64,000 bases of DNA from Bacteroides fragilis (GCA_023664485.1 JAMPFK010000004.1:62001-126000); one strand, 5' to 3'; counted from the stretch's first letter, positions 43,207 through 53,092 are shown. Translations and numbers: made by a program. Notes: a model not told the origin generated them from the sequence alone.

Positions 43207-43212
43207 ACGAGG

Positions 43213-44463
43213 ATGGAAATCGGCATGGGAATTCGGAATTTTTACGGAATCCTGTGGAAACGCAGGATTCCGCAGCTTCTTTTTTATATCGGGCTGACGA
43301 TAGAGCTTATCATCGTCATCATTGATAAGAGCAGCTACATAAACCCCGCAGAAGGGCTTTTATTCCGCGTTACCTTTCTGCTTTTTGCCCTGAAGCTGCT
43401 CGGCACGGAATATACATGGAAGGAATGGAGCCTGATCGTATTTATGGAGTTCATTGCGCTGATCTCCTATCGGATAACGGGCAAAAACGATATTATCCGC
43501 ATTGTGACCTTTGCGGCGGCGTGTAAAGGCATTCCGCTGAAACAGATGATCCGCTACGCTTTTTATGTGACCTTCGCGGGGTGCGTGATCATCGTCCTTC
43601 TGGCGGTGACGGGCATTTACGGCGATATGAGCCTGACCGCGGATTATGGCAGAAAATGGAATGTCCTGTACGGGCAGAGCACGATCGAAACGCGGTATGC
43701 GCTGGGAATGGGACATCCGAACGCGCTTTCCTGCATGTTCCTGATGCTTCTGGCGATGGGGATATACGGATATGCCGAACGGATGAAATGGTATGTCTAT
43801 CTTTTTATGATGCTGATCAATATCGGCGTCTATGGCCTGACGGATTCCAAGACCAGCATGCTCGTAACGGCTCTTTTGCTGCTCGCTTCCTTTGTAATGA
43901 CATACTGCCGTTTTTTCCGGGAAAAAATAATTGCCTATCTCTGCGGTTTTCTGGTCTTTCTGCTGTGCATCGGCTTTTCGGTGGATGCGGCGGCGGGCGC
44001 TCTGCGGGTATATGACGCATGGATTTATTATACTTACTGTGACGGCGTAGAGCCGGAGGATGCCCATGAGCGGTTCCTGCTGCGGGCCGACAGATTCATG
44101 AACGGCAGGATCAAATCATTGACGGATACCGAAAGGAATGACGGAACGGTCGAAACGTGGTCGGCTTTTTCCTGTCCGGAGAATATGGATCATTATTTCG
44201 ATATGGGGTGGGTAAAACTGTTCTACCGTTACGGCGTTGTTCCCGGCGTTTTATACTGTATCGCGTGCGTTGCGCTTTTGTGGCAGTTCTATAGAAAAAA
44301 GGATGCCTTCGGGCTCGTCGTGTTCACCGTGCTCGCGGTCTATTCGCTGATGGAGGCGCATTTGTTCTCGGTCTATATTGGAAGGAATTTTCTGCTGATG
44401 ATGATGGGGAGCTATTTCTTTCCTGTGGACAGGGAGGCGGAGAGAGTGTTATCCGGCGATTGA
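43213..44463 (+). CDS. Wzy-like polysaccharide polymerase
   Basis: This is a 416-residue membrane protein with about eleven hydrophobic segments. The large external loop region contains ALGMGHPNALSCMFLML and YGLTDSKTSM, similar in place to LGFTHPNVLHITYLAL in the 55897 protein. Wzy proteins join repeat units on the outer membrane face and are poorly conserved, so this is a call from topology, context and the shared HPN motif. It is the last gene before the promoter at 44460. Confidence 0.8.
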   Translation: MEIGMGIRNFYGILWKRRIPQLLFYIGLTIELIIVIIDKSSYINPAEGLLFRVTFLLFALKLLGTEYTWKEWSLIVFMEFIALISYRITGKNDIIRIVTFAAACKGIPLKQMIRYAFYVTFAGCVIIVLLAVTGIYGDMSLTADYGRKWNVLYGQSTIETRYALGMGHPNALSCMFLMLLAMGIYGYAERMKWYVYLFMMLINIGVYGLTDSKTSMLVTALLLLASFVMTYCRFFREKIIAYLCGFLVFLLCIGFSVDAAAGALRVYDAWIYYTYCDGVEPEDAHERFLLRADRFMNGRIKSLTDTERNDGTVETWSAFSCPENMDHYFDMGWVKLFYRYGVVPGVLYCIACVALLWQFYRKKDAFGLVVFTVLAVYSLMEAHLFSVYIGRNFLLMMMGSYFFPVDREAERVLSGD

Positions 44464-44488
44464 AATTATCCTCAAAAAATGCTATGCT
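44460..44488 (+). promoter_or_regulatory. Sigma-A-like promoter for the WbaP-type transferase operon
   Basis: TTGAAA (44460-44465) and TATGCT (44483-44488) are separated by 17 bases, in the 72-bp gap before ATG 44536. The -35 box overlaps the stop codon of the preceding gene. Confidence 0.6.
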
Positions 44489-44535
44489 AAAGTAATACTT
44501 ATCCATTTTATGTGAAAGCCAGGAAAGGTTATACC

Positions 44536-45948
44536 ATGAACCGTAAAAAGAAAATTGTGGAAAGCTACTGTCTGCTGTTCGTAGATTTACTGAGTATTAC
44601 GATTTCTTATATTATCGCTATCCTCCTGCGTTACCATAAATTCAGCCGGGTGATGGAACCGGAGCTTCATTTTCTGGGATGTATCTGCTTTCTGCTGTTC
44701 TGTACCATATACAGCTTTCTGTTAGACTGGAACAGGGATTTCCTGATGCGGGGTATTTTCGTGGAATTCGTCGCGGTCCTGAAATTCAATTTATTTATGG
44801 CGGTCGCGTTTTCCTGCGTCCTGTTTGTTATCCAGAGGGGCGTTGATTTTTCGAGACTCGTCTGGGGCTATTTTACGATACTGGATATTTTTCTCGTCTG
44901 GCTGATGCGCCTCTTGACGAAAAAGGTATTGCGTGCATATTTTATGTCCCAATCCAATCAGGTCAAGATCATGATCGTTACCAAAGACGCCGTGCTGAGT
45001 CAGACGGTCCGCCAGCTGAAGAATTCGCTGGATCTTAATTATGACATCGTGGCGCTCGCCTGCGTGGATGCGGACAGAAAAGGGGTGATCATAGACGGCG
45101 TCAAGGTGACGGCGGACGGTTCCAATGTCATTGAGATGGCGAGGCAGATGCCGTTAGATGAAGTGTTCATCAATCTGCCGGAAGAAAATAAAGACTATGT
45201 GAAGCATGTCATCTATGAGCTGGAGTCCATGGGAATCGCCTGTCACTATAATATCGATATTATCGACAGACCGCAGAAAGAAGTCCGCGTCGGCAGGTTT
45301 GCGGGCTATACGGTAGTGACTTATTCAGTCAACAATTTCGATTACCGGAGGATGCTTTTGAAACGCCTGATGGATATCGCCGGCGGGCTGATCGGCCTGC
45401 TCATTACGGGAATCATAACGCCTTTTGCCGCGCTGGCGATCAGGCTGGACTCTCCGGGGCCAATCTTTTTCGCACAGACGAGAATCGGAAAGAACGGGCG
45501 GCGTTTTAAAATATATAAATTCCGCTCCATGTATATTGACGCGGAAGCGCGGAAAAAGGAACTGGAAGCAAAGAATGAAATGCAGGGCCTGATGTTTAAA
45601 ATGGAGAATGATCCGCGCATTACAAAGGTAGGGAAATTCATCCGTAAGACGAGCATTGACGAACTTCCGCAGTTCTATAATATTGTCAAAGGAGATATGA
45701 GCCTCGTCGGGACAAGGCCGCCGACAGAGGATGAATTTGAAAAATATAATTCTCATTACAGGAGGCGTATCAGTATGACGCCGGGCCTGACCGGACTCTG
45801 GCAGATCAGCGGCCGGAGCGATATCGTCGATTTCGACGAGGTGGTCAGGCTGGATCTGGAATATATCGATAACTGGACGCTGGGACTGGATATCAAGATC
45901 CTGTTCCAGACCGTGTGGGTCGTTCTGACCGGAAAGGGCTCTAAATAA
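44536..45948 (+). CDS. WbaP/CpsE-type polyprenyl-phosphate sugar-1-phosphate transferase
   Basis: This is a long-form priming transferase of about 470 residues: four or five N-terminal membrane helices, a Rossmann-like CoA_binding_3 domain (around residues 140-250), a re-entrant hydrophobic segment, and the C-terminal catalytic domain with KIYKFRSMYIDAEA, the catalytic Asp-Glu in TSIDELPQFYNI, and SLVGTRPPT. It begins a lipid-linked glycan, typically with glucose, galactose or a related sugar phosphate. AGGAAAGG sits seven bases before ATG 44536. Together with the PglC-type enzyme at 4722 the region encodes two distinct kinds of priming enzyme. Confidence 0.93.
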   Translation: MNRKKKIVESYCLLFVDLLSITISYIIAILLRYHKFSRVMEPELHFLGCICFLLFCTIYSFLLDWNRDFLMRGIFVEFVAVLKFNLFMAVAFSCVLFVIQRGVDFSRLVWGYFTILDIFLVWLMRLLTKKVLRAYFMSQSNQVKIMIVTKDAVLSQTVRQLKNSLDLNYDIVALACVDADRKGVIIDGVKVTADGSNVIEMARQMPLDEVFINLPEENKDYVKHVIYELESMGIACHYNIDIIDRPQKEVRVGRFAGYTVVTYSVNNFDYRRMLLKRLMDIAGGLIGLLITGIITPFAALAIRLDSPGPIFFAQTRIGKNGRRFKIYKFRSMYIDAEARKKELEAKNEMQGLMFKMENDPRITKVGKFIRKTSIDELPQFYNIVKGDMSLVGTRPPTEDEFEKYNSHYRRRISMTPGLTGLWQISGRSDIVDFDEVVRLDLEYIDNWTLGLDIKILFQTVWVVLTGKGSK

Positions 45949-45963
45949 AAGTGCGAGGGTAAG

Positions 45964-47046
45964 ATGAAGATATGTATGATAGTGCCCAACGCGGCGGTAA
46001 AGGGCGGAATTGCGTCCGTAGTGAACGGATACCGGGGATCTGTCCTGGAAAAAAAGCATACGGTCCGTTATGTGGAATCCTATTGCGACGGAAGTAAACT
46101 GGAAAAATTGTTCAAGGCGCTGAAAGGATATTTCTGTTTTTTGAAAATTCTTTCTGGATTCAGGCCTGATATCGTGCATATCCATTCCTCCTTCGGGCCG
46201 AGCTTCTACCGGAAGCTTCCGTTTATTTATCTGGCCTGCCTGGCGCATATTCCGGTCGTAAATCATATTCACGGATCGGAGATAGGGCGTTTTTATGAAG
46301 ACGCTTCCGAAACGAAAAAGAAGCTCGTGCGGAAGGTTTATGGAAAATGCGGCCGCCTGATCGTTCTGTCGGAAGAATGGAAGGAAAAAATCTCGGCGAT
46401 CGTGCCGCCGGAACGAATCGATGTGCTGGAAAATTACTGTATCCTGCCAAAAGAGCCTTACGATACCGGAAGGAACGGGAATCAGATTTTATATCTTGGG
46501 AAGCTGGAGAAGGATAAAGGCAGTTACGATATGGCGGATATTTTGGAGAAAGTCCGCCGGGACTGCCCCAGGGCGCGTCTTGTTATGGCGGGAGACGGCC
46601 GGATGGAGCAGGTAAAGGAGGCTTTTGCGAAAAAGGGCCTTTTGCCTTATGTGAAATTTACCGGATGGGTGCGCGGCGGGGAGAAAGAGAAGCTGCTGCG
46701 GGAAAGCGCGGTATTCCTTTTTCCCAGTTATCATGAGGCGATGCCGGTCTCGGTCATCGAAGCGATGGGCTACGGGATGGGTATCGTCGCTTCGGCGGTC
46801 GGCGGGATTCCCCGGCTGATCCAGGATAAAGAGAGCGGTTATCTGGAAGCGCCCGGCGATTCCGGGAAAATGGCGGAGGATGTCATTTCGCTTCTGCAGA
46901 AAGAAAATTTGTGCCGTTCATTCGGGCGGCGGGCGAGACAGGCCGCCGGTGAAAAATACAGTCTGGAAATCCATCTGCGGAATTTGGAACGGATCTACCG
47001 GAAAACGTGCGGGCAGGAGTGTATCTATGAAAAAGAAGAATTATAA
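45964..47046 (+). CDS. GT4-family glycosyltransferase
   Basis: This is a GT-B glycosyltransferase of 360 residues, starting ICMIVPNAAVKGGIASVVNG. The middle has VNHIHGSEIGRF, and the donor domain has LFPSYHEAMPVSVIEAMGYG near residue 260. As the first enzyme after the WbaP-type transferase it probably adds the second sugar of a repeat unit (inference). It overlaps the next gene by 20 bp. Confidence 0.92.
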   Translation: MKICMIVPNAAVKGGIASVVNGYRGSVLEKKHTVRYVESYCDGSKLEKLFKALKGYFCFLKILSGFRPDIVHIHSSFGPSFYRKLPFIYLACLAHIPVVNHIHGSEIGRFYEDASETKKKLVRKVYGKCGRLIVLSEEWKEKISAIVPPERIDVLENYCILPKEPYDTGRNGNQILYLGKLEKDKGSYDMADILEKVRRDCPRARLVMAGDGRMEQVKEAFAKKGLLPYVKFTGWVRGGEKEKLLRESAVFLFPSYHEAMPVSVIEAMGYGMGIVASAVGGIPRLIQDKESGYLEAPGDSGKMAEDVISLLQKENLCRSFGRRARQAAGEKYSLEIHLRNLERIYRKTCGQECIYEKEEL

Positions 47047-48049
47047 AATCAGCGTTATCGTGGCGGTCTATAATGTTCATGATTATCTGGAACAGTGCAT
47101 AGACAGCATTTTGCTGCAGACCTATGAAAATCTGGAACTTCTTTTGATCGACGATGAATCGACGGACGGGAGCGGCGCGATCTGCGACAGGTATGCGGAT
47201 CAGGACGAGCGGGTGCGTGTCATCCATCAGAAGAACAGCGGCTGTACGGCGGCGTCCTTAAAAGGGCTTCGGGAGGCTTCAGGGGATTATTACATGTTCG
47301 TCGATAGCGACGATTATGTGGAGACGGAGATGCTGCGGGAGATGATGAAGCATCTGATCGGGAAAAAGGGGGAGGTCGTCTGCTGTAACCATATATTGGA
47401 GAAAAAAAGAAAGACCCTTCCGGCAGTCTGTCCCGCCGCGCCCGGCGTCTATGAGGGCGAGAAGCTGAAACGGGAAATCAGGAACAGGCTGATCGGAAAC
47501 GAACAGCGTACGATTCCGTTATCCCGCTGTATGAAACTTTATGAAAAGTCTGTCTTTGAGGGAAACGAGAAGCTGAGCGACACGACGATCCTGATGGGGG
47601 ACGACCTGACGATCGTATATCCGGCGATGCTGGACTGTACCCGCGTCGTCATTATGGAGAATGCCCTGTTCTATCATTACCGCTATGTGGAAAATTCCAC
47701 GGTACACGGTTATCTTCCCAATATGCTGGACGGCCTTGAACGGCTGCGGAATTTTCTGCTCATGGTATCGAAGGAAAAGGGAATCAGGGATAATCGGGAA
47801 GCAATCGACAGAGAATACTGCTATATGCTGCTGCTCGTCATGAAAAATGAGCTTCGCAATCCCGATAAGGATTATATTCGGAACATCCGGAAAATCTTTC
47901 TGAACGAAAAGGTGCGGGAACGCGTGCTGAACACGCCGCTTTCTGTCAGGGAACGCTCCAACCAGCTGCTGTACCTGGGCATGCAGTATCCTGAAAAGAT
48001 GCTGCTGCGGATCCTGCGCGGAATCATCAGGATCTATGACAGAAAATAG
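47027..48049 (+). CDS. GT2-family glycosyltransferase
   Basis: This is a GT-A glycosyltransferase of about 340 residues. ISVIVAVYNVHDYLEQCIDS, IDDESTDGSGAICD and FVDSDDYVETEM mark the GT2 fold and its DxD region. ATG 47027, preceded by CAGGAG, is chosen over longer frames reaching back into the previous gene. It overlaps the pyruvyltransferase gene by 14 bp. Confidence 0.92.
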   Translation: MKKKNYKISVIVAVYNVHDYLEQCIDSILLQTYENLELLLIDDESTDGSGAICDRYADQDERVRVIHQKNSGCTAASLKGLREASGDYYMFVDSDDYVETEMLREMMKHLIGKKGEVVCCNHILEKKRKTLPAVCPAAPGVYEGEKLKREIRNRLIGNEQRTIPLSRCMKLYEKSVFEGNEKLSDTTILMGDDLTIVYPAMLDCTRVVIMENALFYHYRYVENSTVHGYLPNMLDGLERLRNFLLMVSKEKGIRDNREAIDREYCYMLLLVMKNELRNPDKDYIRNIRKIFLNEKVRERVLNTPLSVRERSNQLLYLGMQYPEKMLLRILRGIIRIYDRK

Positions 48050-49244
48050 AAAGGAAAAGAACTTGGATAACAGATTAGTGATGTATCTGCACGGGGGGAG
48101 CGGGAACCATGGCTGTGAAGCGATCGTGAACAGCACCTGCCATATGCTGGAAGAAGTTCCCAGGCTGCTCGTGACGAACAGCGAAAAAGAAGACAGATTT
48201 TACTCCCTGGAGGGTTTGTGCGATATCCTGCAGGAACGGAAAATCGCCGAGCATTTTATTGCGCATGTATGGTATTATGCCTGGCGCGCCCTGTTCCATG
48301 ATCCGGAGTCCTTCATGCGGTATCGTTTCCGGGATGTTCTCGGAAAAAAACGGGCGCCGCTCTATCTATCGGTGGGCGGCGATATGTACTGCTATGAGAT
48401 TTCCAAAAAGGAAGCGATTGTGGCGAACCGCACTTTTTGCAGAGCCGGGTCAAAGACTGTTCTATGGGGCTGTTCCATCGAACCGGAGCTGTTAAAGGAG
48501 CCGGAGGTCGTCGAGGATATGAAGCGGTATTCCCTGATTACGCCGCGGGAATCCATTACGATGCAGGCGCTTCTGGCGGCAGGAGTCACGGAAAATGTGA
48601 AATTTTTCCCTGATCCGGCTTTTTCCCTGAAACCGGAAAAGGCAGAGCTGCCGGGAAATTTCCGGCCGGGCGGGACGATCGGCATTAATATCAGCCCGAT
48701 GATCGTCCGCTATGAAAAGGAGCCGGGCATTACCATTCGGAATTACCGGAAGCTGGTAGAGCATATTTTGGAGACATCCGGGAACCGGGTGGCGCTCATT
48801 CCCCACGTTATCTGGAAAAATAACGATGACCGGGAGACGCTGGAGGAGCTTTACCGGGGATATGAAGAAAACGGACGGGTCATGCTGCTGCCGGATATGA
48901 CCTGCGGGCGTTTAAAGTATCTGATCGCGGGATGCAGGGCCTTCATCGGCGCAAGGACTCATGCGACGATAGCCGCCTATTCCAGCTGCGTGCCGACACT
49001 GGCCGTCGGTTATTCGGTCAAGGCGCTCGGCATCGCCAGGGATCTGTTCGGGAGCGAGGAGAATTATGTACTGCCCGTACAGACGCTCAGGGAGCCGGAT
49101 GCGCTCATCCGTGCCTACGACTGGCTGATGGAGGAAGAAGAGGCAATCCGCGCGAGGCTGCATGAGATCATGCCGGCATACTGCGCAAAAGCGGCAGAGG
49201 CGGGAGATGAGATTCGGAAATTATGGAAACAGGTAACAAAGTGA
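48036..49244 (+). CDS. Polysaccharide pyruvyltransferase family protein
   Basis: This 402-residue protein of the polysaccharide pyruvyltransferase family (CsaB/WcaK-like) would add a ketal-linked pyruvate from phosphoenolpyruvate to a sugar, giving it a negative charge. It begins with YLHGGSGNHGCEAIVNST (Gly-rich first loop), and has IGINISPMIVRYE and FIGARTHATIAAYSSCVP with the conserved R-x-H near residue 307. A TTG at 48063 with AAAGGA upstream is an alternative start and fits the ribosome binding site better. Confidence 0.88.
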   Translation: MTENRKEKNLDNRLVMYLHGGSGNHGCEAIVNSTCHMLEEVPRLLVTNSEKEDRFYSLEGLCDILQERKIAEHFIAHVWYYAWRALFHDPESFMRYRFRDVLGKKRAPLYLSVGGDMYCYEISKKEAIVANRTFCRAGSKTVLWGCSIEPELLKEPEVVEDMKRYSLITPRESITMQALLAAGVTENVKFFPDPAFSLKPEKAELPGNFRPGGTIGINISPMIVRYEKEPGITIRNYRKLVEHILETSGNRVALIPHVIWKNNDDRETLEELYRGYEENGRVMLLPDMTCGRLKYLIAGCRAFIGARTHATIAAYSSCVPTLAVGYSVKALGIARDLFGSEENYVLPVQTLREPDALIRAYDWLMEEEEAIRARLHEIMPAYCAKAAEAGDEIRKLWKQVTK

Positions 49245-50305
49245 CGCCGGGACTGATCAGTATTATCGTTCCGGTATATAACGGGGAAGCCTGGATCGGC
49301 AGGTGTGTGCAGAGCATTCAGGCGCAGACCTATACGATGTGGGAGCTTTTGCTGGTCGATGGAGGCTCTTTTGACAGGACGCCCGCTTTTTGCGAGGCAT
49401 GGCGGGAGCGGGACGGCCGGATACGCGTTTTTCATTCCGAAGTGAACAGGGGTGTTTCCTATGGGAGAAATACCGGCATCCGGGAGGCGCGGGGGGAATA
49501 TCTTTTTTTTGTGGACGCAGACGACTGGCTGCAGCCGGACTGCCTGGCCCGGCTGTATGAGGAGATACAGGGAGAGGGCATTCAGATCGCGGGATGCGGT
49601 TTCGCCAGATGTTCCGACCGGGACTGGGAGGAGGCCAAAAAGCCGCCAGGGAAAGCCTATGGCAGAAAACTGACCGCCGGAAAAGATTTTCTGGCGGAAG
49701 GTATTTTACAGCAGGATACCCGCTGCTGGAGCAAGCTCTACCGGCGGGAACTGCTGGAAGGACATTTTTTTAAAGAGGATTATACCATCGGGGAAGACGT
49801 GCTGTTTCTGTGGGAGACGGCGCGGGAGGCGAGGGTTATCAGCAGCAGCGAATACCCCGGCTATTGTTACTATGATAATGCGAAGGGCACGATGCTGCGG
49901 CCTTTCCGGGCTGCGGACACAGATCAGATACGGTGCTGGCAGCAAGTTCTTGCACAAGTGCGTTCGGAAAACGAGGCGTCGTCCGCGCGGGGGAAAAAGG
50001 AGCCCTACGGGCCGGAAATCCTGCAGAGAACGGCGGCGATCCTGCTGATTTCCTGTATGCTGGTGGTAGGAAAATTCGCCTGCCTGCCTGCAGGGGAGCG
50101 GAAAAAGTATACGGGCCTGCGGGAACAATGCGGCCGGATCGTAAAAGAAACGCTAAAGATCGAAGGCGCCTATGCAGGGCTGGACAGAGGATACCGGGTA
50201 AAAGTCCGGCTCTTTGAAAAGCTTCCGGGCCTGTACATCGGCCTGTATGGAGCGGTGAAAAAGGTATCCGGCCTGCGGAAGACTTCCGGTATGGGAAAGC
50301 GGTAA
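49223..50305 (+). CDS. GT2-family glycosyltransferase
   Basis: This is a GT-A glycosyltransferase of 360 residues. ISIIVPVYNGEAWIGRCVQS, VDGGSFDRTPAFCE and FVDADDWLQPDC define the family. The central segment has ARVISSSEYPGYCYYD, a pattern also seen in EpsJ-like enzymes. It overlaps the pyruvyltransferase by 22 bp and is followed by the flippase after four bases. Confidence 0.9.
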   Translation: METGNKVTPGLISIIVPVYNGEAWIGRCVQSIQAQTYTMWELLLVDGGSFDRTPAFCEAWRERDGRIRVFHSEVNRGVSYGRNTGIREARGEYLFFVDADDWLQPDCLARLYEEIQGEGIQIAGCGFARCSDRDWEEAKKPPGKAYGRKLTAGKDFLAEGILQQDTRCWSKLYRRELLEGHFFKEDYTIGEDVLFLWETAREARVISSSEYPGYCYYDNAKGTMLRPFRAADTDQIRCWQQVLAQVRSENEASSARGKKEPYGPEILQRTAAILLISCMLVVGKFACLPAGERKKYTGLREQCGRIVKETLKIEGAYAGLDRGYRVKVRLFEKLPGLYIGLYGAVKKVSGLRKTSGMGKR

Positions 50306-50309
50306 AGGG

Positions 50310-51845
50310 ATGGGCAGAGTACAGAAGGCGGCGAAGAATATTTTCTTCGGCTATATCAGCAATTTCATGATTCTGATCCTCGGATTCTGGCAGAGGGATG
50401 TCTTTATCCGGGTGCTCGGAGAAACGCTGCTCGGCGTGAATACCTTATATGCGGATATTCTTAGCGTGCTGTCGCTGGCGGAGCTGGGCGTGGGGACGGC
50501 TCTGAATTACAGTTTATATAAGCCGGTCGCCAACCGCGATTACGAGAAGATAAAGTCGTATATGCGGCTTTATAAAAAGGCATATCTGACGATCGCGTGC
50601 GTGATCGCAGTGATCGGAATCGCGCTGACGCCGTTTCTGCCGCTGTTGATAAAAGCCGAGAGCAGGAGCGGCCTTGCGGTGCGGGAACTGGTGGTCTATT
50701 ACCTGATTTTTCTCTTCAATACGGTCAGCACCTATTTCGTTGCTTATAAATACAGTCTTGTCAACGCGGAGCAAAAGGATTATATTCAGACTAACATCAC
50801 AACGATGACCAAAATCGTTACGGTCTGCATACAGATTATCGTGCTCTATGCGACGAAGAGTTTTCTGCTTTACCTGCTGGCCCATGCGGCCATAGAACTG
50901 CTTCAGAAGATCGTCGTCAGTATTTATCTGAACCGCCTGTATCCTTATCTGCGGGATCGTAAGGTGGAAAAGCTGACGAAAGAGGAAACGGATATCGTCG
51001 TCACAAAGAGCAAGGCGCTGATGTTCCATAAAATAGGAGATGTCGCCAGATTACAGACGGACAGCATTATCATCACCTATTTTATCGATGTGGCTTCGGT
51101 CGGGTTTGTCGGGAATTATAATTATGTGATTACTTACGGCGCTAATTTTATCAATCTGATTTTCAATTCCGTTATTTCCGGGCTTGGAAATCTCGTCGCC
51201 ACGGAGTCGAAAGAAAAGCAGTACAGCATTTTTAAGGTATACCGTTTCTTTGCCTGCTGGCTTTACGGCTTTGCCGCAGTCGGTTTCTGGCTGCTTTTGA
51301 CACCGCTCATTACCGGGCTGTGGCTGGACGAGAGCTGGAAGCTGGGACAGACGATCTTAACGTTGATTTTGATCGATTTCTACTTTAAAGGCGGCAGGGT
51401 CGTCCTGCTGAATTATAAAATCGCGGCGGGTGTTTTTGAACAGGACAAGTATCTGTCCTTTGTGCAGGGAGGCGTTAATCTGGTGATTTCCATCATCGGC
51501 GCGAAATATATCGGGCTTGCCGGCGTCTATATCGGGACGGTGGTTTCCGGCGTTATGGCGAATCTGATCAGGCCCGTCATCATCTACAGGGACTGCTTTT
51601 CAAGAAGCGCCTGGGATTATTTTAAGGATTCTTTCAAATATATTTGTACGATTTTGGGGATTCTCTTATTGTTGATACCTGTTAAAAAATTCCTGCTCGC
51701 TCAGGTGAACGTGCCGACGTTTCTGTTGACGGCGGGAATCATTACGATCGTTTACAACCTGGCGTTTATATGTTTGTTCCGGAAAACGGAGGAATTTATG
51801 TATCTGTGGTCGGTGATCAGCCGAAAATTTCCGCGCCGGCGCTGA
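50310..51845 (+). CDS. Wzx-type polysaccharide flippase
   Basis: This is a 511-residue protein of the polysaccharide transporter (PST/MATE-like) superfamily, with about fourteen hydrophobic segments. It starts KAAKNIFFGYISNFMILILG and has LGVNTLYADILSVLSLAELG, both typical of oligosaccharide repeat-unit flippases. It would move undecaprenyl-linked repeat units across the membrane for the Wzy-like proteins. It is the only Wzx in the window. Confidence 0.92.
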   Translation: MGRVQKAAKNIFFGYISNFMILILGFWQRDVFIRVLGETLLGVNTLYADILSVLSLAELGVGTALNYSLYKPVANRDYEKIKSYMRLYKKAYLTIACVIAVIGIALTPFLPLLIKAESRSGLAVRELVVYYLIFLFNTVSTYFVAYKYSLVNAEQKDYIQTNITTMTKIVTVCIQIIVLYATKSFLLYLLAHAAIELLQKIVVSIYLNRLYPYLRDRKVEKLTKEETDIVVTKSKALMFHKIGDVARLQTDSIIITYFIDVASVGFVGNYNYVITYGANFINLIFNSVISGLGNLVATESKEKQYSIFKVYRFFACWLYGFAAVGFWLLLTPLITGLWLDESWKLGQTILTLILIDFYFKGGRVVLLNYKIAAGVFEQDKYLSFVQGGVNLVISIIGAKYIGLAGVYIGTVVSGVMANLIRPVIIYRDCFSRSAWDYFKDSFKYICTILGILLLLIPVKKFLLAQVNVPTFLLTAGIITIVYNLAFICLFRKTEEFMYLWSVISRKFPRRR

Positions 51846-51928
51846 CGGCGGACCGCTCTGCGGCAGCAGGCCGGGGAAAGGACAGGGGCATGGATATGCA
51901 GAAGAAAGAACGGATAGAGGAAGTGACA

Positions 51929-53029
51929 ATGGACACAGCAAAGATGGAACTGATCGGAACAGCATGCGAGGAACTTCTGACCTATGGTCTGTGGAATGTG
52001 AAGACAAAGGTGAAGATGTTCTTAAAAAAATATGCGTTCAGACAACCGACGCCGGCCAATGATCCGATCTTCTGGCCGACGGGGCTTCTTGCGGCCGGGC
52101 TGTGGCACTGCCGGCAGAAGCTCGTGCAGGATGGAAGCAAAGAAGCGATGGCGGTGGCGGAACGGATCGAAACGGCGCTTTCCGCTTATTTTGCCAGATG
52201 GGAAAAAAAGAAATGTCCGATTTATTATCTGGACGACCTGCTTTCCGGGGAGGTGTTTCTTGCCATTTTGGAGGAATACCGGAACGGACGGAAGGCCAAT
52301 GGGATGATCGGAGAAAAAAATGTCGAAAAATACCGGAAAGCTGTCGATAAGCTCGCAGAATATGCCTTTTCCTATCCGACGGATGAGACGGGAAGCTTTC
52401 CCTACCGCAGTGCACGGCAGAGCGGGCATATCTATGTCGATACGGTCGGCCTTTCCTGTCCTTTTTTGTACGAGTATGGAAGAGTCTACGGGAAGGACGA
52501 GGGCATGGAGCTGGCGGTCTCGCAGATCGCGAACTTTCTCGCCTACGGCATCGATACGACGACGGAGCTTCCCTATCATGGTTATGAAGTGGAAACGGGA
52601 ATGAAATACGGCATTATCGGCTGGGGAAGAGCGGTGGGCTGGCTTTTGCGCGGCATGACGGGATGTATGACGGCCGTTTACGGGCTGGACCGGCTGCAGG
52701 AATCCTACTGCCGGCTGATGGATGTGGTCATCGCCTGGCAGCGAAAGGACGGCTATTTTTCCTGGCAGCTTCAGGCGATGGAAGGCCCGGCGGACACTTC
52801 CGCCACCGCAATGATCTGTCTCGCCTTACAGGAGGGCATCCGGACGAGGATGCTTCAGGGAGAGGCTTATCAGATCGTTCTGGACAAGGGGCTTCATGCG
52901 CTCCGCAAGTCCATCAAGAACGGCAGGGTATACGACTGTCTTGGCGAGTGCATGGGCTTTTCCCAGTATCCGCAGCAGTACGGGGCGTATCCCTGGGCGC
53001 TGGGGGTAGTGTTGATGCTGGAGATATAG
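51929..53029 (+). CDS. GH88/GH105-like protein (unsaturated glucuronyl hydrolase fold)
   Basis: This protein of about 366 residues has the (alpha/alpha)6-barrel features of GH88/GH105: IYVDTVGLSCPFLYEYGR, IIGWGRAVGWLLRGM and ISAT-type blocks such as DTSATAMICLALQ near residue 290. Such enzymes act on unsaturated uronic acids released by lyases. No signal peptide is seen. AGAGGAAG upstream supports ATG 51929, while the frame is open back to 51770. Its place at the end of a biosynthetic operon is unusual and suggests turnover or editing of an intracellular glycan, or a related catalytic role (inference). Confidence 0.78.
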   Translation: MDTAKMELIGTACEELLTYGLWNVKTKVKMFLKKYAFRQPTPANDPIFWPTGLLAAGLWHCRQKLVQDGSKEAMAVAERIETALSAYFARWEKKKCPIYYLDDLLSGEVFLAILEEYRNGRKANGMIGEKNVEKYRKAVDKLAEYAFSYPTDETGSFPYRSARQSGHIYVDTVGLSCPFLYEYGRVYGKDEGMELAVSQIANFLAYGIDTTTELPYHGYEVETGMKYGIIGWGRAVGWLLRGMTGCMTAVYGLDRLQESYCRLMDVVIAWQRKDGYFSWQLQAMEGPADTSATAMICLALQEGIRTRMLQGEAYQIVLDKGLHALRKSIKNGRVYDCLGECMGFSQYPQQYGAYPWALGVVLMLEI

Positions 53030-53083
53030 AAGCGTTAATTTATATGAAATTTTAACAATACGGTACAATTTTGCCTGAATTTG

Positions 53084-53092
53084 TGCTAAAAT
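53084..53092 (+). promoter_or_regulatory. Possible extended -10 promoter for the alarmone module
   Basis: TGCTAAAAT at 53084-53092 matches an extended -10 (TGnTATAAT type), with no convincing -35 box. It lies in the 133-bp, AT-rich gap before ATG 53163. Confidence 0.35.
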
